A DNA stretch of 64,000 nucleotides from an uncultured Gammaproteobacteria bacterium (GTDB taxonomy: Bacteria > Pseudomonadota > Gammaproteobacteria > Arenicellales > JAANXG01), in the NCBI GenBank assembly GCA_947258975.1, contig CAMYKK010000008.1:1-64000 (forward strand). The letters are read 5' to 3'. Each line of letters starts with the position of its first letter. Within the stretch, counting starts at the first letter, position 1. Below the pieces are notes generated by a model that worked only from the letters and a program-made list of their open reading frames with translations, was not told the DNA's origin and ran no database searches. This document shows, in pieces, positions 27,040-35,899 of this stretch. Made by a program: the position numbers and the translations under genes.

Positions 27040-28566
27040 GTGGAAATTCTCGACCACCTTATCCAAGGATTTGCGATTGCCTTTCAACCGCTCAACCTGG
27101 GTTTGGTGATTTTCGGTTGTGCATTGGGCCTGTTTATCGGTGCGATGCCGGGATTAGGATCGGTAAACGGCGTGGCGATCCTGCTACCGATGACATTTCT
27201 GGTCCCACCCACGGGGGCGATTATTTTCTTGGCCGCGATCTACTACGGTGCGATGTATGGGGGTGCCATCAGCTCAATCATGCTTGGTATCCCCGGTGCG
27301 TCCACAGCGGTGGCGACGACCTTCGACGGGCGGCCCATGGCGTTGCAGGGGTTGGCGGACAAAGCGCTGATTACTGCGGCGACCGCGTCCTTCGTCGGTG
27401 GCACGATTTCGGTGATTCTGTTTACCTTATTTGCGCCGCCACTGGCGGCGGTGGCCCTGGCGTTCGGCGCGGCGGAAGAATTTGCGCTCATGATGTTGGC
27501 GTTTGCCACCTTTATCGGTCTCGGTGGGGACGACATACCCAAGACCCTGTTCTCAATATTCATCGGATTGGTGTTCAGCGCGGTGGGCCTCGATATTATC
27601 AGCGGCCAGCCGCGTTTGATTTTCGCTGATATACCGGGGTTCCTGCATGGCATCAATTTCCTGGTGCTGGCGATCGGTATTTACGGCATCGGCGAAATGC
27701 TGTGGACCATTGAGAGCAGCAAGGGAGATGTGCAGATCTCTCAGGCTACGGTAACGGTGCGCCGGATCATCGATGATTTGCGTACCTTTAAACACACCAT
27801 TAAGGCGACCGTTATGGGTTCGTTTCTCGGCTACTTCGTCGGTATTCTGCCGGCCGCCGGAGCGACCCCCGGGTCGTTGATGGCGTACGGGGTGGCGAAG
27901 ACAATATCCAAACATCCCGAATCCTTTGGTAAGGGCAATCCGGAAGGCGTCGCGGCACCCGAGGCCGCCAATAACGCGGCGAGCACCGGTTCCATGCTGC
28001 CGATGCTGACCTTGGGGATTCCGGGTTCTCCCACCACCGCCATCTTGTTGGGCGGCATGGTGATCTGGGGGCTCGAGCCCGGGCCAATGCTGTTTATCGA
28101 ACACCAGGAATTCGTATGGGGATTGATCGCCAGCCTGTACGTGGCCAATGTGTTTTCGCTATTGATCAACGTCGCCTTTATTCCCGCCTTTATCTGGGTG
28201 TTGCGGCTGCCGTTCACCATTCTCGCGCCGATCATTTTCGTATTGTGCATCGTTGGTGGTTACGCGCCGACCCAGGATATGCACGACGTCTGGTTGATCC
28301 TGATATTCGGGGTCGTGGGGTATCTGATGCGCAAACTCGAGTATCCGTTGGCGCCGGCGGTATTGGCGATCGTCTTAGGTCCGTTGGCGGAGACGTCCAT
28401 GCGTCAGGCGCTGCTGATATCCAACGGCAGCTTCATGGTGTTCTTTGAGCGGCCCATCTCCGGGCCGATCATGGTGACGGCGATGGTGTTATTCCTGCTT
28501 CCGGTCTTTGCGTGGATGAAAGGCAAACTCCGATCGCGTCCGGCCCCGCCCGGGGAGGAGCAATAA
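27040..28566 (+). CDS. Tripartite tricarboxylate transporter large membrane subunit (TctA)
   Basis: 508 residues, about 11-12 helices. The TctA hallmarks are clear: GALPG-like motif FIGAMPGLGSVNGVAILLPMTF, GGAISSIMLGIPGASTAVATTFDG, and a second inverted-repeat motif GILPAAGATPGSLMAYGVAKT followed by GVAAPEAANNAASTGSMLPMLTLGIPGSPTTAI. The start is GTG. This is the ion-coupled permease of the transporter. The last gene of this unit ends 54 bases before the gntR -35 box. Confidence 0.94.
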   Translation: MEILDHLIQGFAIAFQPLNLGLVIFGCALGLFIGAMPGLGSVNGVAILLPMTFLVPPTGAIIFLAAIYYGAMYGGAISSIMLGIPGASTAVATTFDGRPMALQGLADKALITAATASFVGGTISVILFTLFAPPLAAVALAFGAAEEFALMMLAFATFIGLGGDDIPKTLFSIFIGLVFSAVGLDIISGQPRLIFADIPGFLHGINFLVLAIGIYGIGEMLWTIESSKGDVQISQATVTVRRIIDDLRTFKHTIKATVMGSFLGYFVGILPAAGATPGSLMAYGVAKTISKHPESFGKGNPEGVAAPEAANNAASTGSMLPMLTLGIPGSPTTAILLGGMVIWGLEPGPMLFIEHQEFVWGLIASLYVANVFSLLINVAFIPAFIWVLRLPFTILAPIIFVLCIVGGYAPTQDMHDVWLILIFGVVGYLMRKLEYPLAPAVLAIVLGPLAETSMRQALLISNGSFMVFFERPISGPIMVTAMVLFLLPVFAWMKGKLRSRPAPPGEEQ

Positions 28567-28619
28567 ATATCTCGTGCGCAAGGCACCAGTTGATCGCGCG
28601 ACAATTGCGTGGTGTGGGC

Positions 28620-28655
28620 TTGCCGGTAGCATCGAATATGGTATATTGTATACCA
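28620..28655 (+). promoter_or_regulatory. gntR promoter with perfect operator palindrome (autoregulation)
   Basis: The dyad TGGTATA-TTG-TATACCA (28639-28655) is perfect and contains the -10 box TATATT (28642-28647), 16 bases after TTGCCG (28620-28625). Transcription would begin near 28654, next to the annotated ATG, so the regulator likely represses its own gene. Confidence 0.72.
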
Positions 28656-28656
28656 A

Positions 28657-29385
28657 ATGGTTCCGACCGGCATTGACAGGCGTCCCCCGGTGTCCAGTCC
28701 CAAAATTCCTGTGCGACCGGTGGATGTCCAGTTCGTACTCAAGGACAAGGTCTACGAAGCACTCAAGGCTGCGATCACCTCGATGGATATTTACGCCGCG
28801 CCACAGCCACCCAAGCTCGATGAACGCAAGTTGGCCGAGGAGTTGGGCGTCAGCCGCACCCCCATCCGCGAGGCAATATCGCGATTGGAGCAGGAGGGCC
28901 TGGTGCAGACCATTCCACGCCGGGGTGCGTTCGTGGTGCGAAAAACCAAACCGGAAATCCTCGAGATGATTTGCGTATGGGCGGCATTGGAGGGGATGGC
29001 GGCGCGATTGGCCACAATCCATGCCACCGATCAGGAAATCGCAAGTTTGCGTAAGTTGTTTACGACGTTCGACGATTCTGATGAGGGTGGCGCGCACATC
29101 GATGAATACTCCGAGACAAACATTGAGTTTCACCAGACCATCATGAGATTGAGTAAATGCGAACTTTTGAATCAGATGGCGGAAAGTTTATTCATTCACA
29201 TGCGGTCGATACGTTCGCAGGCTATCAAAGAGGGGAACCGCGCCTCCCAGTCAATCATCGATCACATGCGGATTATCGAGGCGTTAGAACACAGAAACAC
29301 CGACGTGGCGGAGCGCTTAGTGCGTGAACATGCGTTGGATCTGGCCGCGCACGTCAAGGAATACACGGATTATCTGGAGTCCTAG
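28657..29385 (+). CDS. GntR-family regulator with FCD domain
   Basis: 242 residues: an N-terminal winged helix (about 25-90; LAEELGVSRTPIREAISRLEQEGLV is the classic GntR recognition region) and a C-terminal all-helical FCD ligand domain (about 100-235) with histidines in EFHQT, DHMRI and REHAL placed as in metal/carboxylate-binding members. ATG 28657 leaves almost no leader, so GTG 28690 (230 residues) is an alternative start. It probably senses a small acid or CoA ester and controls the fds, tct and gntR promoters through the TGGTATA-N3-TATACCA dyads. Confidence 0.88.
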   Translation: MVPTGIDRRPPVSSPKIPVRPVDVQFVLKDKVYEALKAAITSMDIYAAPQPPKLDERKLAEELGVSRTPIREAISRLEQEGLVQTIPRRGAFVVRKTKPEILEMICVWAALEGMAARLATIHATDQEIASLRKLFTTFDDSDEGGAHIDEYSETNIEFHQTIMRLSKCELLNQMAESLFIHMRSIRSQAIKEGNRASQSIIDHMRIIEALEHRNTDVAERLVREHALDLAAHVKEYTDYLES

Positions 29386-29443
29386 TCGAGTGGCGCAAAA
29401 TTTTCGGGACTAAATCGAAATTATTTCCCCGGGAGGTGAAATC

Positions 29444-31195
29444 ATGTCCACACGAGCAAGAGATTTGCGTGCATCGGATACGGCGACCGACACCCTAGCG
29501 AAGAAAAGCGCGGCAGGCGACGTGATATCCGGTGGTCATCTGGTTGCCAAGGCTCTCAAAAACGAAGGTGTAGATACCATATTCACGCTCTGTGGCGGCC
29601 ATATCATTGACATCTACGACGGCTGTGTGGATGAAAACATTCGCATCGTCGATGTGCGTCACGAACAAACCGCGGCTCATGCGGCGGACGGTTACGCGCG
29701 CCAGACCGGTCGGCTTGGTTGTGTCGTGACCACCGCCGGTCCGGGTTGCACCAATGCCATTACGGGGATTGCGACCGCATTTCGATCGGAGAGTCCAGTG
29801 CTGCATATTGGCGGTCAAGGGGCATTGACACAACACAAGATGGGATCGCTGCAGGATCTTCCCCATGTCGACATATTGTCACCGATCACCAAGTTCGCGG
29901 CGAGCGTACGTTCCACCGAGCGCGTCGCGGATATGATTTCCATGGCGGCACGTGAGTGTTTTAACGGTGCGCCGGGCCCGTGTTATCTGGAAATCCCGCG
30001 TGACATACTCGACCGTGAAATTGACCTCGAGAAAGCGACGATCCCCAAGGCTGGGTCTTATCGGGCGTCTACGAAATCCATCGGCGATCCCGCGAATGTC
30101 GAAGCATTGGCGAAGATGCTCGTGGAATCCGAACGGCCCGCGATTTTACTGGGAACACAGGTGTGGGCCAGCCGCGGTCACCAGGAGGCGATCGACCTGG
30201 TACGTGCACTGAACATACCCGCCTACTTCAATGGCGCGGGACGCGGCATTCTGCCGCCGGGCGATCCGCACCATTTTCACCGCACGCGTCGAGATGCGTT
30301 CAATAAGGCGGACGTGATCGTCATTGTTGGTACGCCGTTCGACTTCCGCATGGGATACGGGAAACGGCTGCGCGCCGATGCCACCGTGGTACAAATCGAT
30401 CTGGACTACCGTACCGTGGGTAAAAACCGCGACTTGTCGTTGGGCCTGGTCGGCGACCCGGGGGCGATTCTGAAAGCGGTGCATGCCGCCACTACAGCAG
30501 CCGGTGAGAATGGTGCCACACAACGCGAAAGCTGGCTCGAGGAGCTACGTGCGCTGGAGGCACAGAAGACGGAAAAACTGATGCCGCTATTTCGATCGGA
30601 TAAAGACCCGATTCATCCCTACCGGGTCGCCTGGGAGCTCAACGAATTTTTGACTGACGACACGATTTACATCGGCGACGGAGGCGATGTGGTCACCATC
30701 AGTGCCCAGGCAGTGCAACCGCGTGCTCCGGGTAATTGGATGGACCCAGGGGCACTGGGGTCATTAGGGGTAGGCACCGGGTTTGCCATGGCGTCGAAAC
30801 TCGTGCACCAGCACAAAGAAGTGCTGTGTTACTACGGTGATGGCTCGTTCGGGATGACCGCCTTTGACATGGAAACCGCCAACCGATTCGGTGCCCCGTA
30901 CATTGCGGTGATTGGCAACAACTCGGCCATGAATCAGATCCGCTACGGGCAGATCACGAAATACGGAACCGAACGCGGGGACGTCGGCAATCTGTTGGGG
31001 GATGTGCCGTTCTCGAAATTCGCCGAGATGCTCGGTGGTTACGGGGAAGAGGTGACACAACCCGGTGACATCGCACCGGCGCTGCAACGGGCGCGCGAGG
31101 CGGTGCAGGGCACCGGTAAATCCGCGGTAATCAATATCTGGGTAGATCCCAATGAATACGCGCCGGGCACGAAGGCGCAGACCATGTACAAGTAA
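29444..31195 (+). CDS. ThDP-dependent oxalyl-CoA decarboxylase / 2-hydroxyacyl-CoA lyase-like enzyme
   Basis: 583 residues after the ribosome site GGGAGGTG. It has the three domains of the acetolactate-synthase family: the cofactor-activating glutamate E74 in VRHEQTAAHAADGYAR, and the ThDP/Mg site GDGS (465-468) with the paired NN of VIGNNSAMN. Context, next to formyl-CoA transferase, says it turns oxalyl-CoA into formyl-CoA and CO2. However, the YEELDQ segment of known oxalyl-CoA decarboxylases is replaced by SLQDLPHVD, so a 2-hydroxyacyl-CoA lyase or another ThDP reaction cannot be excluded. Confidence 0.8.
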   Translation: MSTRARDLRASDTATDTLAKKSAAGDVISGGHLVAKALKNEGVDTIFTLCGGHIIDIYDGCVDENIRIVDVRHEQTAAHAADGYARQTGRLGCVVTTAGPGCTNAITGIATAFRSESPVLHIGGQGALTQHKMGSLQDLPHVDILSPITKFAASVRSTERVADMISMAARECFNGAPGPCYLEIPRDILDREIDLEKATIPKAGSYRASTKSIGDPANVEALAKMLVESERPAILLGTQVWASRGHQEAIDLVRALNIPAYFNGAGRGILPPGDPHHFHRTRRDAFNKADVIVIVGTPFDFRMGYGKRLRADATVVQIDLDYRTVGKNRDLSLGLVGDPGAILKAVHAATTAAGENGATQRESWLEELRALEAQKTEKLMPLFRSDKDPIHPYRVAWELNEFLTDDTIYIGDGGDVVTISAQAVQPRAPGNWMDPGALGSLGVGTGFAMASKLVHQHKEVLCYYGDGSFGMTAFDMETANRFGAPYIAVIGNNSAMNQIRYGQITKYGTERGDVGNLLGDVPFSKFAEMLGGYGEEVTQPGDIAPALQRAREAVQGTGKSAVINIWVDPNEYAPGTKAQTMYK

Positions 31196-31210
31196 CTTGA
31201 GGAGACAGTT

Positions 31211-32488
31211 GTGGACAGAGCACTTTCCGGAATCAGGGTTTTGGATATGACCCACGTGCAGGCCGGCCCCACCTGCAGCCAACTTATGGCTTTTCTCGGG
31301 GCTGAAGTCATCAAACTCGAACCCCCAACCGGGGATGTCACGCGCAAGCAGTTACAAGATATACCCGACGCCGACAGCTTGTATTTTACGATGCTCAATT
31401 GCAACAAGCGTTCGATCACGGTCAATCTGAAAAACCCGATGGGCAAGGAAGTGTTCAGCGACTTGCTCAATTCCTGTGACGTGGTAATGGAAAACTTCGG
31501 TCCCGGCGTGCTTGATCGGCTTGGATTCGGGTGGCAGCAAATACAAAAGATCAACCCGAAGATCATCATGGCTTCGATCAAGGGTTTTGGCAATGAGGGC
31601 CCCTACGCCAATTTCAAGGCCTACGAAAATGTCGCGCAGGCCATGGGTGGATCCATGAGCACCACCGGAGCGTTTGATGGTCCGCCGATGGCGACCGGCG
31701 CGCAGATCGGTGATTCGGGCACCGGTGTGCACTTGATGGCGGGGATCCTGGCGGCGATCATTCAACGCGGACGCACCGGACGTGGACAGTTCGTTGAATG
31801 CGCGATGATGGATTGCGTCATGAATCTATGCCGGGTCAAGTTTCGTGATCATCAACGTATCGAACGCGGGCCAATGCCCGAGTATTCGATACAGGAATTC
31901 GCGGACTTTGCACCGCGCGCCGGCAATGATTCCGGCGGCGGACAACTCGGAAATGCGGTGCCGTGTAAGCCGGGCGGCGCCAATGACTATCTGTATGTGG
32001 TTGTACAGGAACACGTATGGCAGGCGCTGGCGACGCGTATCGGTGGTGACGAACTTGCCCAGGATCCACGTTTTGTCGACATCAAGTCGCGGCGCGAAAA
32101 TCAAACCGATATGTGGCGCATCCTAGGGGAATTCGCGAGTAACCATACCAAATGGGAATTGATGGAGGTGCTCAACGAGCTCAATGTACCGTGCGGGCCG
32201 ATCATGAGCACCAAGGACCTGGTCAATGACGAACACGTCAAACTTCGGGAAATGGTGGTGGAACTGCCGCATCCACAGCGCGGCGAGTTCCTCAATGTCG
32301 GCTGTCCCATTAAACTTTCAGATTCTCCCGTGGAGGTGGAGCGCTCGCCGTTACTCGGAGAGCATACGGACGATATCCTCGTGGAAATTCTCGGGTACGA
32401 CAAAGTGCACATTAATCACTTGCGGCAATCAGGGGCCTTTACCAAGGAGCCACCAAAGGTCGATGAATATCATGAACTGCGCGCATAG
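31211..32488 (+). CDS. frc: Formyl-CoA:oxalate CoA-transferase
   Basis: 425 residues of the class III CoA-transferase family, with close similarity along the whole length to Frc: LSGIRVLDMTHVQAGPTCSQLMAFLGAEVIK, DIPDADSLYFTMLNCNKRSI, SIKGFGNEGPYANFKAYENVAQAMGG. The catalytic aspartate is D168 in IGDSGTGVHL, and a glycine loop SGGGQLG is present. It moves CoA from formyl-CoA to oxalate, giving formate and oxalyl-CoA, the cycle needed with the preceding decarboxylase. It starts with GTG, 15 bases after that gene, behind a TTGAGGAGA ribosome site. Confidence 0.93.
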   Translation: MDRALSGIRVLDMTHVQAGPTCSQLMAFLGAEVIKLEPPTGDVTRKQLQDIPDADSLYFTMLNCNKRSITVNLKNPMGKEVFSDLLNSCDVVMENFGPGVLDRLGFGWQQIQKINPKIIMASIKGFGNEGPYANFKAYENVAQAMGGSMSTTGAFDGPPMATGAQIGDSGTGVHLMAGILAAIIQRGRTGRGQFVECAMMDCVMNLCRVKFRDHQRIERGPMPEYSIQEFADFAPRAGNDSGGGQLGNAVPCKPGGANDYLYVVVQEHVWQALATRIGGDELAQDPRFVDIKSRRENQTDMWRILGEFASNHTKWELMEVLNELNVPCGPIMSTKDLVNDEHVKLREMVVELPHPQRGEFLNVGCPIKLSDSPVEVERSPLLGEHTDDILVEILGYDKVHINHLRQSGAFTKEPPKVDEYHELRA

Positions 32489-32511
32489 CGCGCGTGCCGA
32501 GTTGCATCACT

Positions 32512-32554
32512 CCAGCGCAGCGCCCAACTGCCTGATCCCGTTGCCGTCATCCGG
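32512..32554 (+). repeat. Short intergenic repeat, copy B
   Basis: This is the partner of 21918-21960 (33 of 43 bases identical). It begins 23 bases after the frc stop. No inverted structure stands out. Confidence 0.45.
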
Positions 32555-32735
32555 GTCCAGGCGCATTATGCGAGCTTACGGAGCTGCAGGGAGACGCTGA
32601 TGAGCGTTTACCTTGGTTTGGTTCGTATCACCCCGGCTAGGGGGTGTGTGAATTTGACTCGCTGCATTACCTGTCGCATCACATGGTACCCGCGTTGACA
32701 GAATCAAAACTAATGAAAACACTAGGAGGCCACCA

Positions 32736-34868
32736 ATGAATTACCGTCGCGAAGAGGTTGATGCGGTGTTGCAGCAGGTCAAGAGTGATGGCCGCGATTC
32801 ACTGACGGCCCCGGAATGTAAGCGGATTTGCGATGCCTACGACATCCCGTTGCCTGAGGAGGGCCTGGCCACCTCGCCCGAAGAGGCGGTACAGCTTGCC
32901 GGGAAAATTGGTTTTCCGGTGGTGATGAAGATTGTGGCCCCCGAGATCCTGCACAAGACCGAAGCCGGTGGTGTGCTGATGGGAATTGCCAACGCGGATG
33001 ATGTAAGAACCGGCTACGATACGATCATCAATAACGCCCGCGCGTACAAGCCGGACGCCACGGTGATCGGAATCCAAGTTCAACAAATGCTGGCCGATAA
33101 ATCCCAGGAAGTCATCGTCGGCGCGGTGACCGACCAGAGTTTCGGCAAGTTGGTCGCTTTCGGCCTTGGTGGAATCCTGGTCGAAGTACTCAAGGACGTG
33201 ACCTTTCGTTTGGCGCCCGCATCGGAACTCGATGCGCTATCGATGCTCGATGGCATCCAGGCGGCGGAAGTGTTGCGAGGTGTTCGCGGTGCGGAGCCGG
33301 TCAATCGTGACGCGCTGGTGTCCATCATCGTCAATGTTTCCAATCTGATACACGATTTTCCGGCGATTCAAGAAGTCGATTTGAATCCGATCCTCGCGCG
33401 GCCGGACGGTGCCACTGCGGTGGATGCGCTGATTTCGGTGGATTTCGCGCCACCGGCCGAGGTTTATCGGCCGGGCCGTAACGAAATTATCGCCGCCATG
33501 AAGCCGATCATGAACCCAAGGTCGGTGGCGGTGATTGGCGCCTCCGACGGCGAGGGGAAGATCGGTAACTCGGTGATGAAGAATCTTATCAACGGCGGTT
33601 ACCCGGGCGAGATTTATCCCATCAACCCAAAGGCCGATGAGATCCTGGGGAAGAAAGCCTACAAAAGTGTTCTGGATATCCCCGGGGAAGTGGACCTGGC
33701 GGTATTCGCGGTACCCGCAAAGTTCTGCGCATCGGCGATGGAGGAGGTCGGCCAAAAACGTATTCCCGGCGCGGTGATGATTCCGTCCGGATTCGCAGAG
33801 GTAGGTGAGAAGGGCCTGCAGGATGAATTGTTAGCCGTTGCACGCAAGCACAACGTGCGCATCATGGGGCCGAACATCTATGGATTCTATTACACCCCCG
33901 CCAGTCTGTGCGCCACCTTCTGCACACCCTACGACGTAAAGGGCAAGGTCGCGTTGTCGTCGCAAAGCGGTGGTGTTGGGATGTCAATTATTGGATTCAG
34001 CCGATCCACGAAGATGGGCGTATCGGCTATTGTCGGGCTGGGCAATAAGTCTGACCTCGATGAAGATGATCTGCTGACATACTTCGAGCAAGACGAGAAC
34101 ACCGACGTGATGGCGATGCACGCGGAAGATCTCAAGGATGGTCGCAGCTTTGCCGAGGTGGCAAAACGTGTGTCAAAGAAAAAGCCCGTGGTGATGCTCA
34201 AAGCCGGTCGCACGGAACTGGGGGCGCGTGCCGCCGCGTCGCATACCGGGGCGCTGGCGGGTAACGACAAGATTTATGACGACGTTCTGCGCCAAAGTGG
34301 CGTTATCCGGGCCAAGAGCCTGAATGACCTGCTGCAGTTCGCGCGCGGACTGCCGATATTGCCGACCCCCCAAGGGGAAGATATCGTCATCATTACCGGT
34401 GCCGGCGGGTCCGGTGTGTTGCTGTCCGATGCGTGTGTGGATAACGATTTGTCTTTGATGACGTTTCCCAAGGACCTGGATGAGGCGTTTAAACAATACA
34501 TACCGCCCTTCGGTGCTTCCGGTAACCCGGTCGACATTACTGGCGGCGAACCGCCGATCACCTATGAGAAGACCATTCGCCTCGGTCTGGAGGACGATCG
34601 GATTCACGCGCTGATTCTGGGGTATTGGCATACAATTATTACGCCACCAATGGTGTTTGCGGAGTTGACGGCCAGGGTGGTTGCAGAAGCACGCGATCAA
34701 GGAATCCATAAACCAATCGTCGCCTCGCTGGTTGGAGATGTCGAAGTTGAACAGGCCTCTGAATATTTATACGAACGCGGAGTAGTGGCCTACCCGTATA
34801 CGACGGAGCTACCGGTAGCGGTGTTGGGTGCGAAGTATCAATGGGCCAGATCTGCGGGCCTGCTTTGA
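32736..34868 (+). CDS. ADP-forming acyl-CoA synthetase, single-chain (beta-alpha order)
   Basis: 710 residues after an AGGAGG site. Residues 1-235 form the ATP-grasp (beta) part, with KTEAGGVLMGI and EVDLNPILA. Residues 250-700 form the CoA-binding and ligase parts (SVAVIGASDGEGKIGNSVMKNL, MGPNIYGFY, and the phosphohistidine loop AASHTGALAGND with His503). Such enzymes make an acyl-CoA from acid, CoA and ATP. Placed right after frc, it could prime the cycle by making oxalyl- or formyl-CoA directly; this is inference. Acetate is the other usual substrate of the family. Confidence 0.88.
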   Translation: MNYRREEVDAVLQQVKSDGRDSLTAPECKRICDAYDIPLPEEGLATSPEEAVQLAGKIGFPVVMKIVAPEILHKTEAGGVLMGIANADDVRTGYDTIINNARAYKPDATVIGIQVQQMLADKSQEVIVGAVTDQSFGKLVAFGLGGILVEVLKDVTFRLAPASELDALSMLDGIQAAEVLRGVRGAEPVNRDALVSIIVNVSNLIHDFPAIQEVDLNPILARPDGATAVDALISVDFAPPAEVYRPGRNEIIAAMKPIMNPRSVAVIGASDGEGKIGNSVMKNLINGGYPGEIYPINPKADEILGKKAYKSVLDIPGEVDLAVFAVPAKFCASAMEEVGQKRIPGAVMIPSGFAEVGEKGLQDELLAVARKHNVRIMGPNIYGFYYTPASLCATFCTPYDVKGKVALSSQSGGVGMSIIGFSRSTKMGVSAIVGLGNKSDLDEDDLLTYFEQDENTDVMAMHAEDLKDGRSFAEVAKRVSKKKPVVMLKAGRTELGARAAASHTGALAGNDKIYDDVLRQSGVIRAKSLNDLLQFARGLPILPTPQGEDIVIITGAGGSGVLLSDACVDNDLSLMTFPKDLDEAFKQYIPPFGASGNPVDITGGEPPITYEKTIRLGLEDDRIHALILGYWHTIITPPMVFAELTARVVAEARDQGIHKPIVASLVGDVEVEQASEYLYERGVVAYPYTTELPVAVLGAKYQWARSAGLL

Positions 34869-34919
34869 GTGCGCGGGTGTAGAAGAGACGGTTGAGGATG
34901 CGCAGCGCATGGTGATGAT

Positions 34920-35789
34920 ATGGCGATAAAAACGATTTTGGTGCCGCTGGACGGAAGTGACGCGAGTAAGGAAGCGCTCGAGTCCGCTTTCGCGATCGCA
35001 GAGAGGTTTAGCGCGCACATCGATGCAATCCACGTATTACCGCGGCCCGCCGATATTGCACCATTTATGTTCGACCGGTTGTCGGCCAAGATGAAAACAA
35101 CCTTCGAAACGGAGGTGGCCGAAGATTCGCGGGAAAACGCGGACGCGATAAGAACGGAGTTTGAGGAAAGTTGCGCGCGTCATGACGTGCGGTTGACGCA
35201 GCTACCCTCCAGCGAATCATGTGTCACTGCCGGTTGGCGGGAAGCGTTTGGGCACGCCAGCGAGGTGTTGGTGCATCAAGCGCGCCTGGCGGATGCGGTG
35301 GCAGTGGCGAGGCCGCGCGCCAGCCGGTCGCGGGTACGGTTGTCCCCAGCCGGCGACACGCTGCAGGCGGTGATGCTTGGTTCCGGTCGTCCGATTTTTT
35401 TCGTGCCGCCGAAGTGGGAATCAAGGCTTATCGAACGTGCTGCCTTCGGCTGGAACGACAGTTTGGAGGCTGCGCGCGCGCTCGCCATGATGATGCCATG
35501 TCTACGTTTGATGAAGACGGTGACGGTGTTGACATCTGCAAAAAGAGAAGCCAGTGCCGCAGCACTGTTGGAGTATCTGACTTGGCATGGGATAGATGCG
35601 AAGATTCATTGGTTGCAGAAGCATGGCGCATCGGTTGGCCGCGAGATACTCGAGGTAGGTTTGCAAGTGGGTGCAGAGTTGCTGGTCGTGGGTGGATTCA
35701 GTCACGCCCGCGCCCGGGAAATGTTGTTCGGTGGCGTGACCCGTTACTTACTTGCTGACGCCAATATCATGACTGTGATGGTGCATTGA
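34920..35789 (+). CDS. Universal stress protein (two Usp-like domains)
   Basis: 289 residues. The first Usp domain (2-150) begins IKTILVPLDGSDASKEALESAFAIAERFSAHIDAIHVLPRP. The second (160-289) ends with LLVVGGFSHARAREMLFGGVTRYLLADANIMTVMVH, the usual nucleotide-binding tail pattern G-x-S...R. It lies 51 bases after the acyl-CoA synthetase on the same strand. Its role is likely general stress or metabolic signalling. Confidence 0.85.
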   Translation: MAIKTILVPLDGSDASKEALESAFAIAERFSAHIDAIHVLPRPADIAPFMFDRLSAKMKTTFETEVAEDSRENADAIRTEFEESCARHDVRLTQLPSSESCVTAGWREAFGHASEVLVHQARLADAVAVARPRASRSRVRLSPAGDTLQAVMLGSGRPIFFVPPKWESRLIERAAFGWNDSLEAARALAMMMPCLRLMKTVTVLTSAKREASAAALLEYLTWHGIDAKIHWLQKHGASVGREILEVGLQVGAELLVVGGFSHARAREMLFGGVTRYLLADANIMTVMVH

Positions 35790-35899
35790 TCCTTCTGGCT
35801 ATTGGGCTCAGTTAATTTTATGACGCGTGGGTTTACGCATGTTCTGCGGTGCGGGTTCAATTGCCCTCGTGCGTAAAATCGGGTCTGGCTGATGTGGCA

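Noticed and set aside
32488-32735. GntR-type operator before the acyl-CoA synthetase, or before the ThDP enzyme at 29385-29443
   Set aside because: No TGGTATA or TATACCA half-site is present in either gap, so these genes may be read from upstream promoters.
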